Below, piece after piece: positions 33,801-46,130 of a stretch of DNA of 64,000 bases. The notes under the pieces are model-generated. The model did not search any database. It had not been told where the DNA came from and saw only the letters and a program-made list of their open reading frames with translations. This DNA comes from Cymbidium sinense (lineage: Eukaryota > Streptophyta > Magnoliopsida > Asparagales > Orchidaceae). A program made the position numbers and the translations under genes. How positions within the stretch are numbered: the first letter of the stretch is position 1; every line of letters starts with the position of its first letter. The stretch is from positions 81,790,925-81,854,924 of the forward strand of contig CM038225.1 of assembly GCA_021442155.1 (NCBI GenBank). The letters are read 5' to 3'.

Positions 33801-36331
33801 TGTTGACCTACAACTATGTGCCACTTAAAATTAAATAAATGAGGTGGAGGTTTAAAATCCCTTAATTGCGATTGAAATCGATTAAATCCACTTCAATTTA
33901 AAAATCTGGCTTCAAATGCGCCTAAAATATAAACTTTAATTAAATAAAAAAATATCGAATCAATTAATGACCAATCAAATGATTAAAATCAAATTTTAAT
34001 AAAATTATGCGCATATCAAAGTCAGGAAGCCCCGATGACATCCGAATGACTTTCGTTCATGAAATTAATTATGTCGTTGTCGCCGAAATATCAAAACCTA
34101 TCAAATGACACCTTCCACGATCAATTCGGCAAAATGTATGCGAACATCGATTAATTCAAATGCGACGTCACGTAATTTAAACCTAATTTCGCTCTAATTG
34201 TCATCGACATTGCTTAAATGACCTCCGATCATGAAATCGATCATGCTGTTGTATTTGGCATAATGGAAATACCTAAGATTGACACCCATATTGTTAGGGT
34301 TTATTATTGGGATGATTCATGAAAATTTATATGATTAAGGGTTAATTATCTTAATTACTAAGCTAATTAACCTAAGTAATTCTCCTAAGCCTTACCTAAC
34401 CCCTGCCGTCCATCTGCCCAATTAAAGCCGTCCGTCCGTTATCCCTATTGGACACCCAATCAAGGGATTGACTCAATCCTCGAAACCAAAAGCGGCTAGG
34501 GCATGTTTACCTCATTCACGCTCCCTGCTCACGACATTTTTCTTCCCTCTCTCATTCCTAAAGCTCTCAGTCAAAGTCTCCTCTCTTCCTCTCTCACTCT
34601 CGTGCAACTCACTGTCTCGGCGTGAAACCGAACTCCCAGTAGCAGCTCCTTCTCCCTCTTGCTACACTTGGCCGAACTCCCCTGTAGTAGTTCCTTTCTC
34701 CTCTCTCGGTTTGAAGCACCGAACCCTAGTCGAGCATATCAGAGGATCCTTCCTAATCGCCCTTCCAACCGAAACCCCCAGGTTGTTTCATTTCAATCCT
34801 AAGCTATATTTTGTTATGTGAGTTTTTCTTGAAGGAAATGCAGATTTCTGTTTCTCTCTTCCATTTGTGTTTTATGGTTGGACTTGTTTAATGGGTTTGC
34901 AATAGCATGAAATTAAGATGATTGGATTTATGCTACAAGCTTTCAGTTTGCTATTTTCTCCTTCTAAGGTTGAGCCGAGGAGCTCATTCTCTTTGCTTCG
35001 GTTCCTCCTTTCCTTTGTAGTGTTCCTCCCAATGGATGCAGTGAGGCTTTCTCCTCCTCTCGTGATATGTTGGATTTACGCTATAAGATTTTGCTTTGCT
35101 GTTTCTCCTCCATTTTGCCTTAAATCTTGAATTTGATGAGTCCCATTGGTAGGCAAATTTGCGGGATTTGTATAAACTAAAGCACTGAAAGACAGAGAGA
35201 GGAAAGATGAGGGTTATCCTTGTGACATCTTGCTTTTCTTCTTTGATTGTATTTGTCACTTTGTTACTACTGTGCACTTGCAACATTTCTTTTGTTGAAA
35301 TCCACTGCATGCTATTGTTGCTGTCGTGCACTTGCTTCACATTATTTCATTTCTGCTAGATTAACTGTGTTTACATATTTGTCATATCCAAGAATTGGAA
35401 GACTTTTTGGTGATAGATTTAAAGCTTCTCTATCAAGTGAAATTAGCCTCTCTATCAAGTTAAATTATGCAAATTGTGAGATATGGTTTTAGGTTTCATG
35501 AGTGCATGGTTATGGAAACTAGTGACTAATTTATATTTCATCCATTCCTTGTCAAATTATGCAACATCTTTGATTCTCAGCATGCTGAAATCATTTTTAT
35601 GAAAGGGGAAAACTATTGTCTTGTTGTCTAAAGGCATGATGCATGCTGAAAATATTATTACTAAAGGGGAATTGAATCAGATTTACTTTTAAAAAAAAAG
35701 TATGTTACATGCTAAAAATCATTTTTTTATCAAAGGGGAACCAAATTATTTCTGCTATGAGCTTGCTAAAATCATTTCTATGAGAGGGCTGGAGGTTATT
35801 AATTTGTTATCTGAAGTGTGTTGTTTGCTGAAATTTTGTGTTTACAAAAGAGAAAATTGTTAAATCATGTTTACAAATTGGGGAATTGCTGAAATTTGTT
35901 TCTATCAAAGAGGGAATTGCTGAAACCTATTGATTTTCTTTTCTAAAGGCATGATATTTGCTGAAAAATATTTTTATGTAAGGGAAAATTGAATTAGATT
36001 TGCTTTTGAAGAGTACTACACTTGCTAGACATAGTTTTACCTAAGGGGAAAATCTATGGAATTGTTGTCTAGAAATGTAGTACATGCTAAAATCATTTTA
36101 ATCAAAGGGATTTTTCTCATACTACATACTATCTCTTATGGATTTCATTTGTTTTGCCTCTTGCATATGACTAAAATGAAATCTAAAAAGTGAAATCTGA
36201 AATTAGAAAAGAAAAAGAATTAGCTATACTACTTGCTATTCCCTATGGGTTTCATTCTTGCATATTTGCTTGTTTCTTTGATATCTTGTTAATAGGAAAA
36301 TGCTATGCTATCAAAATTTTGGTCGTAGTGT

Positions 36332-37080
36332 CTCACGACATCCACCCATGCACGCCTTTCTTGGCATGGTGGACAGGCCCAGTCTCTCATGGCAACCCCC
36401 ACATGTGGGGGGAGAGCTGGGAGGCTATTGTAAATTTTGATTATTATGCTCTTTATTAAATATACATGCAAGCAACTTTCTTTTTTTCATTATGCAAATG
36501 CAAGCTTTAAATTTATTACTATAAGTACCTACTCATGTTTCTCCAACATGGTAGGAAAACTTGTTGCTATGCTATGCTAACCCATGCACGCCTTTTTTGG
36601 CATGGTGGGCAATCAAAATTTATGGCCGATGTGTCTCACGACACCTATCATGCATGCCTTTCTTGGCATGGTGGGAAGGTCTCAAGTAGCCCCTATCGAG
36701 GATGATCGGAGAAACTTTCAAAAAAAAAAAAAGGGGAGAAAGAAAGGAAAGAAGGGATGAAATATTTCATATATAAATGCTTATACTTTAATTTCATATA
36801 CATGTGAATGCAAATTTATTGCTCTATGCTATAAGATTACAGTTCGCGTTGTTCCAAGCGTGTGGAAACTTTATGATATAAGTACTTGCTCACGTTGTTC
36901 CAATGTGGCAAGGAAATGCTGTGCTGTGCAACCCATGCATGCCTTTCTTGGCGTGGTGGGCAAATAAATTTTTAGCCAAGATGTCTCATGACACCTACCA
37001 TGCACGCCTTTCTTGGCATGGTGGGAAGGCCTAGTCTCCCGAAGTAGCCCCCCCATGCGGTGATGACGCCGGGAGGCTAC
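36332..37080 (+). repeat. CATGC hairpin modules within the D LTR
   Basis: Five copies of an inverted repeat CCATGC...GCATGG around the conserved loop ACGCCTTTCTTG, at about 36346, 36582, 36649, 36933 and 36997. The fourth has GCGTGG, which still pairs by G-U. Some are preceded by GTGTC-TCAC-GACAC (for example 36631). The segments between copies carry GGGAGGCTA-like ends (36420, 37073). A-rich runs at 36719 and 37093 separate the modules. Confidence 0.7.
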
Positions 37081-38074
37081 CAAAATTTATTTAAAAAAAA
37101 GATAGAAAGAAAGGGATGAAGTGCTTAAGTTGTCATGTTGGCTTAAAATTTTCTTTATCTTAAATGTGAATGCTTATGCTTCAATTTCTATATCATGCAA
37201 GCTATCTTATTTTGTGGCAAATGTGACATGAGTTGATACTTATGCTTCAATTTCTATAACATGCAAGCTATCCTATTCTATGACAAATACAAAATGAGTA
37301 TATGAATTGATCAATGCTTATTTATGTTAAACATGAATGCTTATGTATTGATTTTTACATCATATAAGTTATCCTATTAAGTGGTCATTATGATATAAAT
37401 TATTTAATGCTCATCCTAAAGCTCTACTTAGCTTGACATGTAACATGTTGGACATGTGCTTAAACATAAAGCTTAAAATACATAGAAAATAATATCTACC
37501 TTATGACATGACATCTATCATGAAGATATCAAAATAGAAAATTGTCAAGTTAGAAAGGGAACTTACAAGTCTATGTGGCATAACTTAACCCTTTTGCAAG
37601 AGTGAAAGAACTTGGACTAGTAGTAATAAAGAGAAGAGGAAGATAGGAAGTAAGTTTCATGAGAGATAAATCCTCTCTTATTTATAGGCTTCTCCTTCTT
37701 TTTCATCTATCTTATGGCATCGACACATTTGGTGCCTTGTCATAAGTTGCATGCAAGGAAATTATCTAAATTCATGCCATTTGTCATATCACATGCACAT
37801 GCATGGACATGTGGCATGCCCTTGTGCATCATTATCACTTCCCTTAATATCATAAAAAAAGGGGGGAATGGATTTAAAGGGAAATAAAACTCTTTTTATC
37901 ATATCTTCTTAATAAAATTTAATGGGTACTTGTGCCCCATTTGTCATGAGCTTGCATATGAAGGAGGTGGATTTTAATTAATCCACTTATCTCTTTTAAA
38001 TGACATATGACATCTACTCATATCTTTGTCTTCTCCTCCCCTTATTAAGAGAAACATGATGATTTATTTCAGCC

Positions 38075-38500
38075 TATAATCCTTGTTGATTTATTGCATA
38101 GAAAGGGGATTTTTAGCCCAAATAATATTCATATTATGCTTCTAAATAAAGGCCTATGTTTATCTTGGATCCATTACTTTACACTCAATCAAATGGGCCC
38201 TTAAAGTGTTCAATTTATTTTATCCTTCTTGATTTGTTGCATAAAAGGGGATTTTTGCCCAAACAACATGCTTACCATATTTCCAATCAAATGCCTAAGT
38301 CTACTTTTGGTCCATTACTTCATGATTAATCAAATGAGTCTCCAAAATAATTTATTTCAGTTTCTTTTCCCTTGCTGATTGGTGGCATAAAAAGGGGGAT
38401 TTTTGGCCCAAATGAAGTGCATATCATGTTCCCAATCAAATAATTATGTCTATTTTAGATTCCTCACTTCATTTTTTGGCCCAAATGAAGTATCCAATAA
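38075..38500 (+). repeat. Three tandem copies of a 145-bp repeat in the D LTR
   Basis: The phrase GCATA...AAGGGGATTTTTGCCCAAA recurs at about 38096, 38239 and 38385, spaced 143 and 146 bases. Each is followed by a similar body with ATCAAATG and a TTTATTTCAG-like end. Copies are diverged by substitutions and short indels. Confidence 0.7.
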
Positions 38501-38549
38501 ATCAAATATCTAGAAAGACATCTGATCCAAATGCAAGATAAATAAACAA

Positions 38550-39066
38550 AGAACAGATGCTATACTTCCCGGTTTGGTCTTCGGACTGGGTCCGGGTTAA
38601 GAAAACTCAAAAATCAAAATTTGACATATAAACTTTAACTTAGACATCTTAATGTCCATGCAAAATTTTCAAAAGAACAGATACCTACATACATGTTGAA
38701 GTAATTACTAAGTCAAATACAAAAGAACAGATGCTACACATCCCAGTTTGGTCTTCGGATCGGGTCCGGGTTAACAAAACCTAAAAATCTAATGATGTCA
38801 TTATACTATTTTCAACCTAATAAAATCTTAGAAGCTAATTTTATCATAGAATGACAAAAGATAAATTTATCGGCATCATTGTTAATGCATCTTTTCAAGT
38901 TCAAGATGTTAAGAAGAAAAGCTCAAATCCGATCCTCTATGTACAATCTAGAGTTGATAAGGTTTGGAGAATGATAGATCTTTAAATAATTAATCTAGAT
39001 CTAATCCTCGAAGAAGATAGTGTGGCGTCTATCATCGGTTTGGTCTTGACGGGTCCGTTAACAAAA
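38550..39066 (+). repeat. Dispersed repeat with GGTTTGGTCTTCGG core in the D LTR
   Basis: A 50-70-base phrase (GGTTTGGTCTTCGGACTGG followed by GTCCGGGTTAA and AAAACC) occurs at 38571 and 38742, and in shorter form at 39037. AGAACAGATGCTA precedes the first two. Confidence 0.65.
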
Positions 39067-40085
39067 CCTAAAACATTTTGATATTATAAGATTTTTAAAC
39101 TAATAATATCTGAGAAGCTAATTCTGTCATATAATACAAGATATGAATCAACTGACATAGCTTCTAAAATATAAACATCAAGAAGAAAAATCCCAAACCT
39201 GATCCTCTATGTTCAAGCTAGAGTGGACAAGGTTTTGAAGGATTACACTTCTTGAGATAATGAATTAGGACCTGATCCTCTATAGAAAACCAGACGGAGT
39301 AGACAAGGTCTATCAATTAATATTAGCCCTATGATCGAGAAGGGTAATTATAATTAAAATTTTAATGATAAATGATCATGTATTCAAATCTAAATCAATC
39401 ATAAAATGATCAAAATTCAAAAAAATAATAAAAAATATAAATAAAAATGAAATTAATTATTTAAATTAAAGTTTAAAACTAAAAAAATCAATCCACCCCC
39501 CTACAACTATTTATCTTGGGGTAACAAATTAAGAAAACTTTTGCTCATAATGAGCTAATGTCAAATCAAATGCATAACTAACTTCACACTTAAATATTCC
39601 TAAAGCCCAGGGCGTGGCCGTCTCTATCGTGGTTTTCTTGATATGGCACCACATAAATGGTGGTTCGACGAGCCCTTTGACCGGGTGGTTCGCTGATGCG
39701 ATACGGCCAAATTACATTACGTATGTTCCCTAATGGCTTTGCTCTTTAAGCTGTGAAATGTAGAATGTATTTGGTTGGGCAAAAAGCCCTATGTTAACTA
39801 AGATAGACTTATATTTGTCCCCTTAGACAAACTCCACCCCAGGTCTACAAGGACACCTTGGATGACGTAACCCATGTGTTCGACAAGGATCCTTGATCAG
39901 TTGTTACTACCTCCTAGAGGACTAGGGACCGCGATAGCCCGGGATGATGGAACCATGGGATCTAGATCGGGCGCTTCATCGTTCCCCCCACAAAAAGTTT
40001 TAAATTTAAATAATAAATTTCATAAGTTCTAAACTCCACTCACTGTAATTTGATACTCTTTCTCATTGAAATGTAAAGTGCTCTC

Positions 40086-40130
40086 TCAGTATTGGGAGGG
40101 ATAATTAACTATAGGGGCTTGCGCCTATAG
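40086..40130 (+). promoter_or_regulatory. Paired hairpins in the 3' part of the D LTR
   Basis: CTCTC/GGGAG precedes CTATAGG (40109) with CCTATAG (40124), the latter a perfect 7-bp stem around GGCTTGCG. The position and loop GGCTTGC match the pairs in LTR1, LTR2 and the E LTR, although the rest of the D LTR is not alignable by eye. Confidence 0.55.
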
Positions 40131-40303
40131 GAAACCTGGAACCAGATATAAAAAGTTCTCACCAAATGAGAATGAAATCTCTAGGTACTGCCTTATCTAC
40201 TATTCATCTACCTTCTAAAATTATCACCGACACTTAAACAACTCTTTCCTTTCTTTTTATTCTGAAAGAGGTCGGTGGTGAATTTTTGGATCCCACAGAT
40301 TTT

Positions 40304-40322
40304 TGGCTACTCCGCTGGGGAA
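40304..40322 (+). other. Primer-binding site, tRNA-Arg type (element D)
   Basis: TGGCTACTCCGCTGGGGAA is the best-kept PBS of the window. It differs from the complement of a plant tRNA-Arg 3' end, as I recall it, by one base in the first 15. Confidence 0.85.
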
Positions 40323-40575
40323 AGGTTTCTCTTTCCATCTTTGGCTAGTCAAATCTAAGTTATAATTGCAGTGGAGTAAAAAAAAATGAAATAAAAATGA
40401 AATGAGAAATGATAAGTTAAACCTGACAACTTTAAAGTTTTTGAAATAAATTCTTAAGTCATTTGAGATTTTATTTAGTGCATGTGTTTAGTATGTTTTT
40501 CTTATCATACCTATATTTTTTTGTAAGGTGATAATGCGCTTATTTTAATTGCTAATTTTACCTTTAAACTCTAGA
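40323..40575 (+). other. 5' leader of element D
   Basis: A 250-base AT-rich untranslated stretch between PBS and ORF1. No ORF and no hairpin array is visible, in contrast to element E. Confidence 0.6.
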
Positions 40576-41770
40576 ATGGCATTAACCAGTCCTTTACTCG
40601 CGGTGGTGCCAACATCTGTTTAAGCGCCATCATCAATGCAGCACCTGTACCATCCAATTTGGTAGCATTGACTTCCCAGCTATCCTGAATGAGCAAGTTG
40701 CTAGGCCTCAACTTGCTGAAGTACAAACTCATCCTGCACGCCGTGTGCAACAATCTTTGAAAAGGCCCGCTAAAATTGTGACCCCTACTACTGTAGGGTC
40801 ACTTCAAAAGAAATAATCAGTCTTTGAGAGGCTTGGCCCCTTGAAGACAACAATCATGAAGAGGGTTATTACTGGGCGAACTGTCTCCCTAGTCCCTAAG
40901 AACAATGCAATCCTACCAGTTGAACCCTTTTCCCCGGGGAGACATGATGCCGAAGCTTCTTCATCTAGAAGCAAGCTTAGTCGGAGACAAAGAGGAAAAA
41001 GAAGTCTTGAGCTGCGTGCTCAACACTTAATGCCTGGGCAACCAGCTATGCAACCAATTATGGAACCATCAGTGAGTGTTCCTACCCAAAATCGGTTTGA
41101 TAATCTTAAGTGGGTTAAATGAAATAGCTCTACTGGTCAGGTTCCAGCTCCTCTTGCGAGGAAACTTAAAACTATATCTGCATGAGTGCATCGGGTTCTC
41201 CAAGTTGCCAAGGAGAGAGGACTGATGAAAAGAAGATACCAGGGTCCTATTATCAAGGATGCTAGGACTACTCCTTCAAGGATACCTCATCCCATAATTC
41301 AAATGGCAAGATGCCAGCAGATCAAGGTCCCACGTGATGAACATCGGGGTGTGACACTTGGACCGTGTGTCCAGGAATCCATCGTTGAAAGGTCCTGGTG
41401 GAAAGGTAAGCGGATATAGAGGCCTAGGCCTCAAAAAAAAATTGCTTTAGAGTAAGGAAATGATGTGACATCTAGTGTGAATTCCAGGAGATCCGTCCCA
41501 ACTCAAATCTATCAATGATGGGAGCCTAAAAAGAGGGTCCCCAATGATAAAGAATATAACGTCAGACACCTTGGAGAATCCTCCAGGGGATCCCATTATC
41601 AATCAATTCTGTCTCATCGAGAGGAGGTCAACTTCGATTGAAGCCCTCTAATCGAAGAAGTCTCGATTCTGCATATGGAATCGAAAGTCTATTGGAGATG
41701 TCGATCAGAAATTCATGTCCAAAGGGATGAAGAAGAAGAGAAGGATGCTACAGCTGTTGAAATAGTATAC
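40576..41770 (+). pseudogene. ORF1 upstream of gag, element D (broken)
   Basis: The ATG at 40576 opens MALTSPLLAVVPTS, followed by a stop. A second frame reads FGSIDFPAILNEQVARPQLA, and SVFERLGPLKT follows at about 40819. SVFxRLG is a phrase I know from plant Ty3/gypsy gag-region proteins. The frame 40841-41122 is basic and Ser-rich, and 41186-41419 is also basic. The remainder to 41770 is full of stops. It is comparable in position with ORF1 of A and B, with little visible sequence identity. Function unknown. Confidence 0.6.
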
Positions 41771-43560
41771 ATGGTACAATAAGTCAATGAGCCATCTAGT
41801 TTGCACCAATATCAACATAGGCGTCGTACAATAGTACCTCCCCCTCAACCTGAAAAACAACAAAATGTTCAAATAGAGGAAGCATCCTCTAAGTCTTCAG
41901 AAGAGGAAGAAGAAGAAGAAGAAGAAGAAGAAGAAAGGGAAGAAAATCCCACCTTCGCCGATACTACCACTTTGGCAGAAGCACATAGACAAATTCAACA
42001 TCAAATGAAAGCCAAAGATAAAGAAATCGCTCAGTTGAATATGAAAATGAGCGAAATGATGATGCAATTTGATGCGGTAATCACGATATCACGGTCAAAT
42101 ATAATCATCATCAATCGCTCAGCTTAATCTCCAAGTTGAGCTTTGAAGCAAGGATTGAAACAAATGAGTCGGCGGCTTCTTCGAGAATATACAAACTATA
42201 TGAAGCGGTGACCTCTCGAAATTATCTTGAATGAAGATCAAAGTTGTTATATGCAAAAAATTTGGTGAGCAAAGGTCACCCATATTCGATCAAATTCCAT
42301 ACCCAAAGGGATATTCAATGCCAAAATTTAATATATTTGGAGAAATGGTAATCCTAAGCAACATCGGCGATTCAAAGCATCAGTGACACAGGGCAATGAT
42401 TTATTATTCCATCAATTTGTCGAGTATAACTTATTTCAAATGGTATCTTTCAGTTGACAAATGACTTAGTCAAGACTTTTGACAAACTTGAAAACATGTT
42501 CGTTAAAAGGTTCACTAGTGCAGTCAAAAAGACAATAATTGCTGATCTCGCTCTTGAGAAGAGGAAGAAAGACGAGTCAGTAACTAGATATATTACGCAT
42601 TGGCAAAATATGAGTATGAAATGTGAACAATAATTAGAAGAAGAGCATGTAATTTAATTACTGATGAGCAACATCGATGATAAAATGGCACCTTATCTTT
42701 GCATGGCTTAAATTATCACATTTCAAGAGCTACTTGATAGGGTGGCTAAATTTGAGAAATTAAATTTATCCCATTCTGATAGCCACCAAGATAAATCTAA
42801 AAGAGAAAAAGCTCCAGATCCGAAGAAGGGTGAAACACATTTCACTTTATTTAAGAAGGATACAAGTAAGTGGTTAGTCTATAACATAGAAAAAGAAAGG
42901 CTACCTGTTTATTCAAGATCAAAAAAAATCAATTCATTCACAAAAGCGATACTTGGGAGGTAATGATGTACCTCGAGGGTAAAGTGAAGGCGAGCCACCA
43001 AAGCAAACAAAAGGAGCGAATGACTCAATGGTCCCAACCCTAAAAGAAAAACTGAACAAAGAGTATTATTTTAATCGGGAAAGTGTGGCTAAACTGTTTA
43101 AGCATGCACTCAAAGCAGGTCTCCAGTTACCAGAGTGTAAGAGACCTGAAGAGGCTGGACAAGCAGATAATCCTAACTATTGCCCATATCATGGTGCTCT
43201 TCATCTTATTGAAGATTTCTACATATTCAAAGATTGGCTCGAATAAAAATATAGAAATGGAGAATTCACATTATCAGACAGTGTATTGGTGCATCTGAAG
43301 AAAGAATCCACAAAAGTAATCACCTCATCTCCAGTATTATTAAGCAACAATAAAGGCAAAGAAAAATTGGTCGATGATGAAAGATGGAAAGTGACAGTCT
43401 CTAAAAAGACTGTAAAAATGTTGAAGCAATTGGAAGGCATTCCAGGTATTCAGTGGAAATCACCACTTGAGCCCATACTTGAGTTGAGACAAAATCTAAG
43501 TTATGGGAAGGCTAGTTCATCTCATGAAAGATAGCCTAGCCAAATGCCGCAAGGGAAGGT
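41771..43560 (+). pseudogene. gag: gag, element D (multiple frameshifts)
   Basis: The ATG at 41771 (MVQ, then a stop) corresponds to the MVNTRS start of B. The frame 41801-42127 has a GAA-run coding about ten Glu (41907-41938) and a coiled-coil segment (EAHRQIQHQMKAKDKEIAQ). The gag entry (IPYPKGYSMPKFNIF) lies at about 42290, the core TNDLVKTFDKLENMFVKRF near 42460-42515, and the knuckle PNYCPYHGALHLIEDF at 43172-43220. There the final Cys is Phe and the GH pair is lost, so the knuckle is defective. Confidence 0.7.
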
Positions 43561-44135
43561 TAAGAAACCTGCCAAATGAAAAAATAAATTAAATAAAAAG
43601 AAGAAGGCAGTAGCACAAAATGTTACTACTACTATTGATGGTCGCAATGTAACACAAAGGATCATCAATAATATGAAAGATTACATACAATCAGCAAGAT
43701 AACCTATCATGCTTGCAGAATTCATTACAAATCTTCATATCAATGAAGAAGCATGGGAAGAAGCTGAAGAACTTCCTACTGAGTATTGCTTGATGATGCA
43801 TGAAATTGACAGCAGCTTAGAGGAACTCTATTTCCCAAATGAAGATGAATCAGAGCTCACCATATCAACAGACATAAAAAATATAAAGTTGGGTAAACGA
43901 ATCTTCCAGTTTATCATTAGGCGGCGAATCTTTGAGAGTCATTGAAGATTGATGCAAATGAAGTAGCTCAAGTACAGTTGAGAAGTGGTCGAGTGCTACC
44001 ATCCCAATAGAGGAAAGAGCCAATGAATAAAGATAAAGGAAAAGAAATTGAAATCAATGAAAGAGTTATCCTAAGGATTCAAATAAGAAGCCTTCATCAA
44101 AAGGGATCTATATTCTATCCCATCTAAGGAAAATT
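43561..44135 (+). pseudogene. gag-protease linker, element D
   Basis: A Lys-rich start (43565-43600) is followed by the open frame 43709-43945 with acidic composition (EEAWEEAEELPTEY). Stops follow. Its position corresponds to 20700-21630 in B. No domain recognised. Confidence 0.55.
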
Positions 44136-44800
44136 TTGGTGCAACTTAGTGTATACGAAGCACTTCTAATGTCAAAAGATTTCTGTAACACCTTAATTGA
44201 AGCTCTCAAAGAGCCGGGAAAGTTCAAAGCATATTCTGTTGAATGCTGTCTAACGGAGACCTTGCATGTTCAAGAGCCTCCAACCGTCACATTTTCAGAA
44301 GATGATCTAATGCTCGGGACTGCAGAGCACAATCGCCCTCTGTATGTTACAGCTGAAAGTGATGAAATTATAATACCGCGGATCTTAATTGATCCCGGTT
44401 CCTCCATGAATCTTATGAACTTGAGAACTCTTAGATGGCTATCTCTAGATGTACAACATCTGGGACGAGATAAAGTCATGGTTCAAGGTTTCAATGAGAA
44501 GGGACAGAAAACTATCAGGTCATTCGTCCTCCCTCTTAAATTTGGAGACCTCTACAGAAGCCAAATTTCATGTGATCGATGCAGATACTTCATTCAGAGC
44601 CCTTCTGGGTTGACCATGGCTTCATAAGTATGGTATTGTCCCATCTATATTACATCAATGCATGAAATATACAAAGGATGGAGATGAATGCCAAATTGTG
44701 GGTGACATGCAACCTTTTGTGGTGCATGAAATGAAGATTTATCAAGATGCCAGCTACTTTCTTCTTAAGGAATCAAAGCTAACAAAATAACTAGCAAATA
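44136..44800 (+). pseudogene. pro: Aspartic protease, element D
   Basis: The open frame 44136-44627 starts inside the SVYEALLMSKDF segment that precedes protease in this lineage. The active-site motif ILIDPGSSMNLMN has its Asp codon at 44391. A shift near 44540-44600 puts the second half (HRCRYFIQ..., the ALLGRPW-like region) out of frame; it reappears as KYGIVPSILHQCMKYT in another frame at about 44627. The Asp is kept but the fold is broken. Confidence 0.75.
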
Positions 44801-45683
44801 TTGCATCTACTTCAAAACCCATAAAAGAACAAGTTAAGAAGAAGGGAGAAGATAAAATGAATAAAGGAAAAGAGGTTGTTCCAAATATTCCTAGGGATAT
44901 AAAGAACATGTCCAAAATCAATAACACTGTCCCTCATCTAGGCAGTGATACTGAAGAAGAAGATGAATGTGTTCTAAATCTAAAGGTCCGCATGACTCTT
45001 TGAGTAAAGCTCTGACTGAAGAAGAACATTTTGACTCGATTATGAGTTCAAATCTACTTTTGAAGGTAAAGTGCAATGCACCTACTTTAAAATAATCATA
45101 GATGAATCAGCAGTAGAGACTACACTCATAGTCACTCCCATTTCTCCCCAACATTTTAAAGAAATCACCCCTCGAGAAACTCAAAAAGTCGAGGAACTGG
45201 TGACCTTCTATGTACCTCCTCTCCCTGGAAAACACGGGCCATGAAGCCTATTTTATAAATCCAAGGGGTGTCAAGAAGAGGATCCTGATTGGGTAATGCA
45301 ATTATCTGAAGAAGAAGAAGTTATGCCCACAAGGATGCCAAAATATTACTCTCCAAAGATGCAAAACCTAATGCACAAACATGGGGTCCAGGCTAAAGAA
45401 AGTAAGCAAAGGACTAAGCTCTTTGAAATGATGTGGTACCCAAAAGGTTTTCAAACCATTGGTAAGAGAAATAAACACACTACCAAAGGCCTTGGTTTCA
45501 TCCAAGATAACGGTCCAAGAATATACACGTTATAATATGAGAATAAGTAGAGTGATGATGAAGATGAGAATGTCATTCTTAATGTTAGTCTCACAAATAA
45601 TAAAAATGTAAAAGCTAGACCGACACCTAAAGAGCTTGAAGATGGTGGGCAGGCAGCTACTATGGATGAAGGTGGTATAATGA
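44801..45683 (+). pseudogene. Protease-RT linker, element D, ending at RT deletion
   Basis: A Lys/Glu-rich linker with broken frames. The open frame 45296-45535 has the phrase KGFQTIGK and ends IYTL. PTPKELEDGGQAATMDE (about 45621-45671) is the conserved phrase before RT in these elements. RT should follow; instead the sequence jumps to the RNase H entry at about 45684. Compared with element B roughly 1 kb is missing. Confidence 0.65.
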
Positions 45684-46130
45684 GCCTTCGACAGTATCAA
45701 AAAATATCTATTGAACCCACCTATTCTTGCAGCTCCAATCCCAAGAAAGCCTCTCATCTTATACACAACAACACTGGAGGAATCTCTAGGTGCTTTGTTG
45801 GCACAACATAATGAGGAAGGAAAGGAAAATGCTTTGTATTAGTGAAGACTAATAGGAGCGGAAGCACGTTATTCCCCAATTGAGAAGCATTATTTGGCAC
45901 TAATTTTTGCTGCCCAAAAGCTACGTCATTACATGCTATCTCATAAAATTACTCTTATCTCAAGGATTGATCCGTTGAAGTTCTTGATGACAAGACCAAC
46001 ATTGGCAATTAAGCAGCACGATGGGCTATACCACAATTTGATATTACATATGTTCCCCAGAAAGCGGTGAAGGGGAAAATTCTAGCAGATTTTTTGCTTC
46101 TCATCCCATCCTGATAAATTCATTGCTTAA
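45684..46130 (+). pseudogene. pol: RNase H and tether, element D
   Basis: It begins AFDSIKKYLLNPPILA (45684), in one frame through KPLILYTTTLEESLGALLAQ to a stop at 45840. The Asp in the first strand (xMDES in A and B) is Glu here (LEES). It continues with YSPIEKHYLALIFAAQKLRHY and HKITLIS (about 45877-45965), then a broken tether. The loss of RT and the change of the first Asp show a dead copy. Confidence 0.7.

Larger units (their letters stand above)
33801..40297 (+). repeat. 5' LTR of element D (6.5 kb)
   Basis: Starts TGTTGACC at 33801 and ends in CCCACA 6 bases before the PBS. The first 1.56 kb match the 3' LTR at 50035. It contains, in order, an AT-rich start, a CT-rich stretch (34480-34800), an internal imperfect duplication (TTGGATTTATGCTACAAG at 34921 against 35071), AAAGGGGAA-type repeats (35570-36120), hairpin modules (36332-37080), a 145-bp triplicated repeat (38075-38500), a GGTCTTCGG repeat (38550-39065), and a GC-rich 3' part (39600-40000). 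At 6.5 kb it is at the long end for plant LTRs. Confidence 0.8.

Noticed and set aside
34468..34821. 117-codon open frame in the D 5' LTR
   Set aside because: The equivalent part of the 3' LTR (about 50700-51020) has several indels that break the frame, and the composition is that of a CT-rich leader. Probably not coding.
34984..35340. 118-codon minus-strand open frame in the D LTR
   Set aside because: It is broken in the matching part of the 3' LTR and has no recognisable domain.
35100..40290. Host gene or tRNA within the D LTR
   Set aside because: The long LTR has plant-leader-like CT-rich parts, but I found no exon-like frame, no tRNA boxes and no known protein text; the PBS right after it shows that it is LTR.
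41907..41938. GAA microsatellite as a separate repeat feature
   Set aside because: It codes a Glu run inside gag of element D and is described there.
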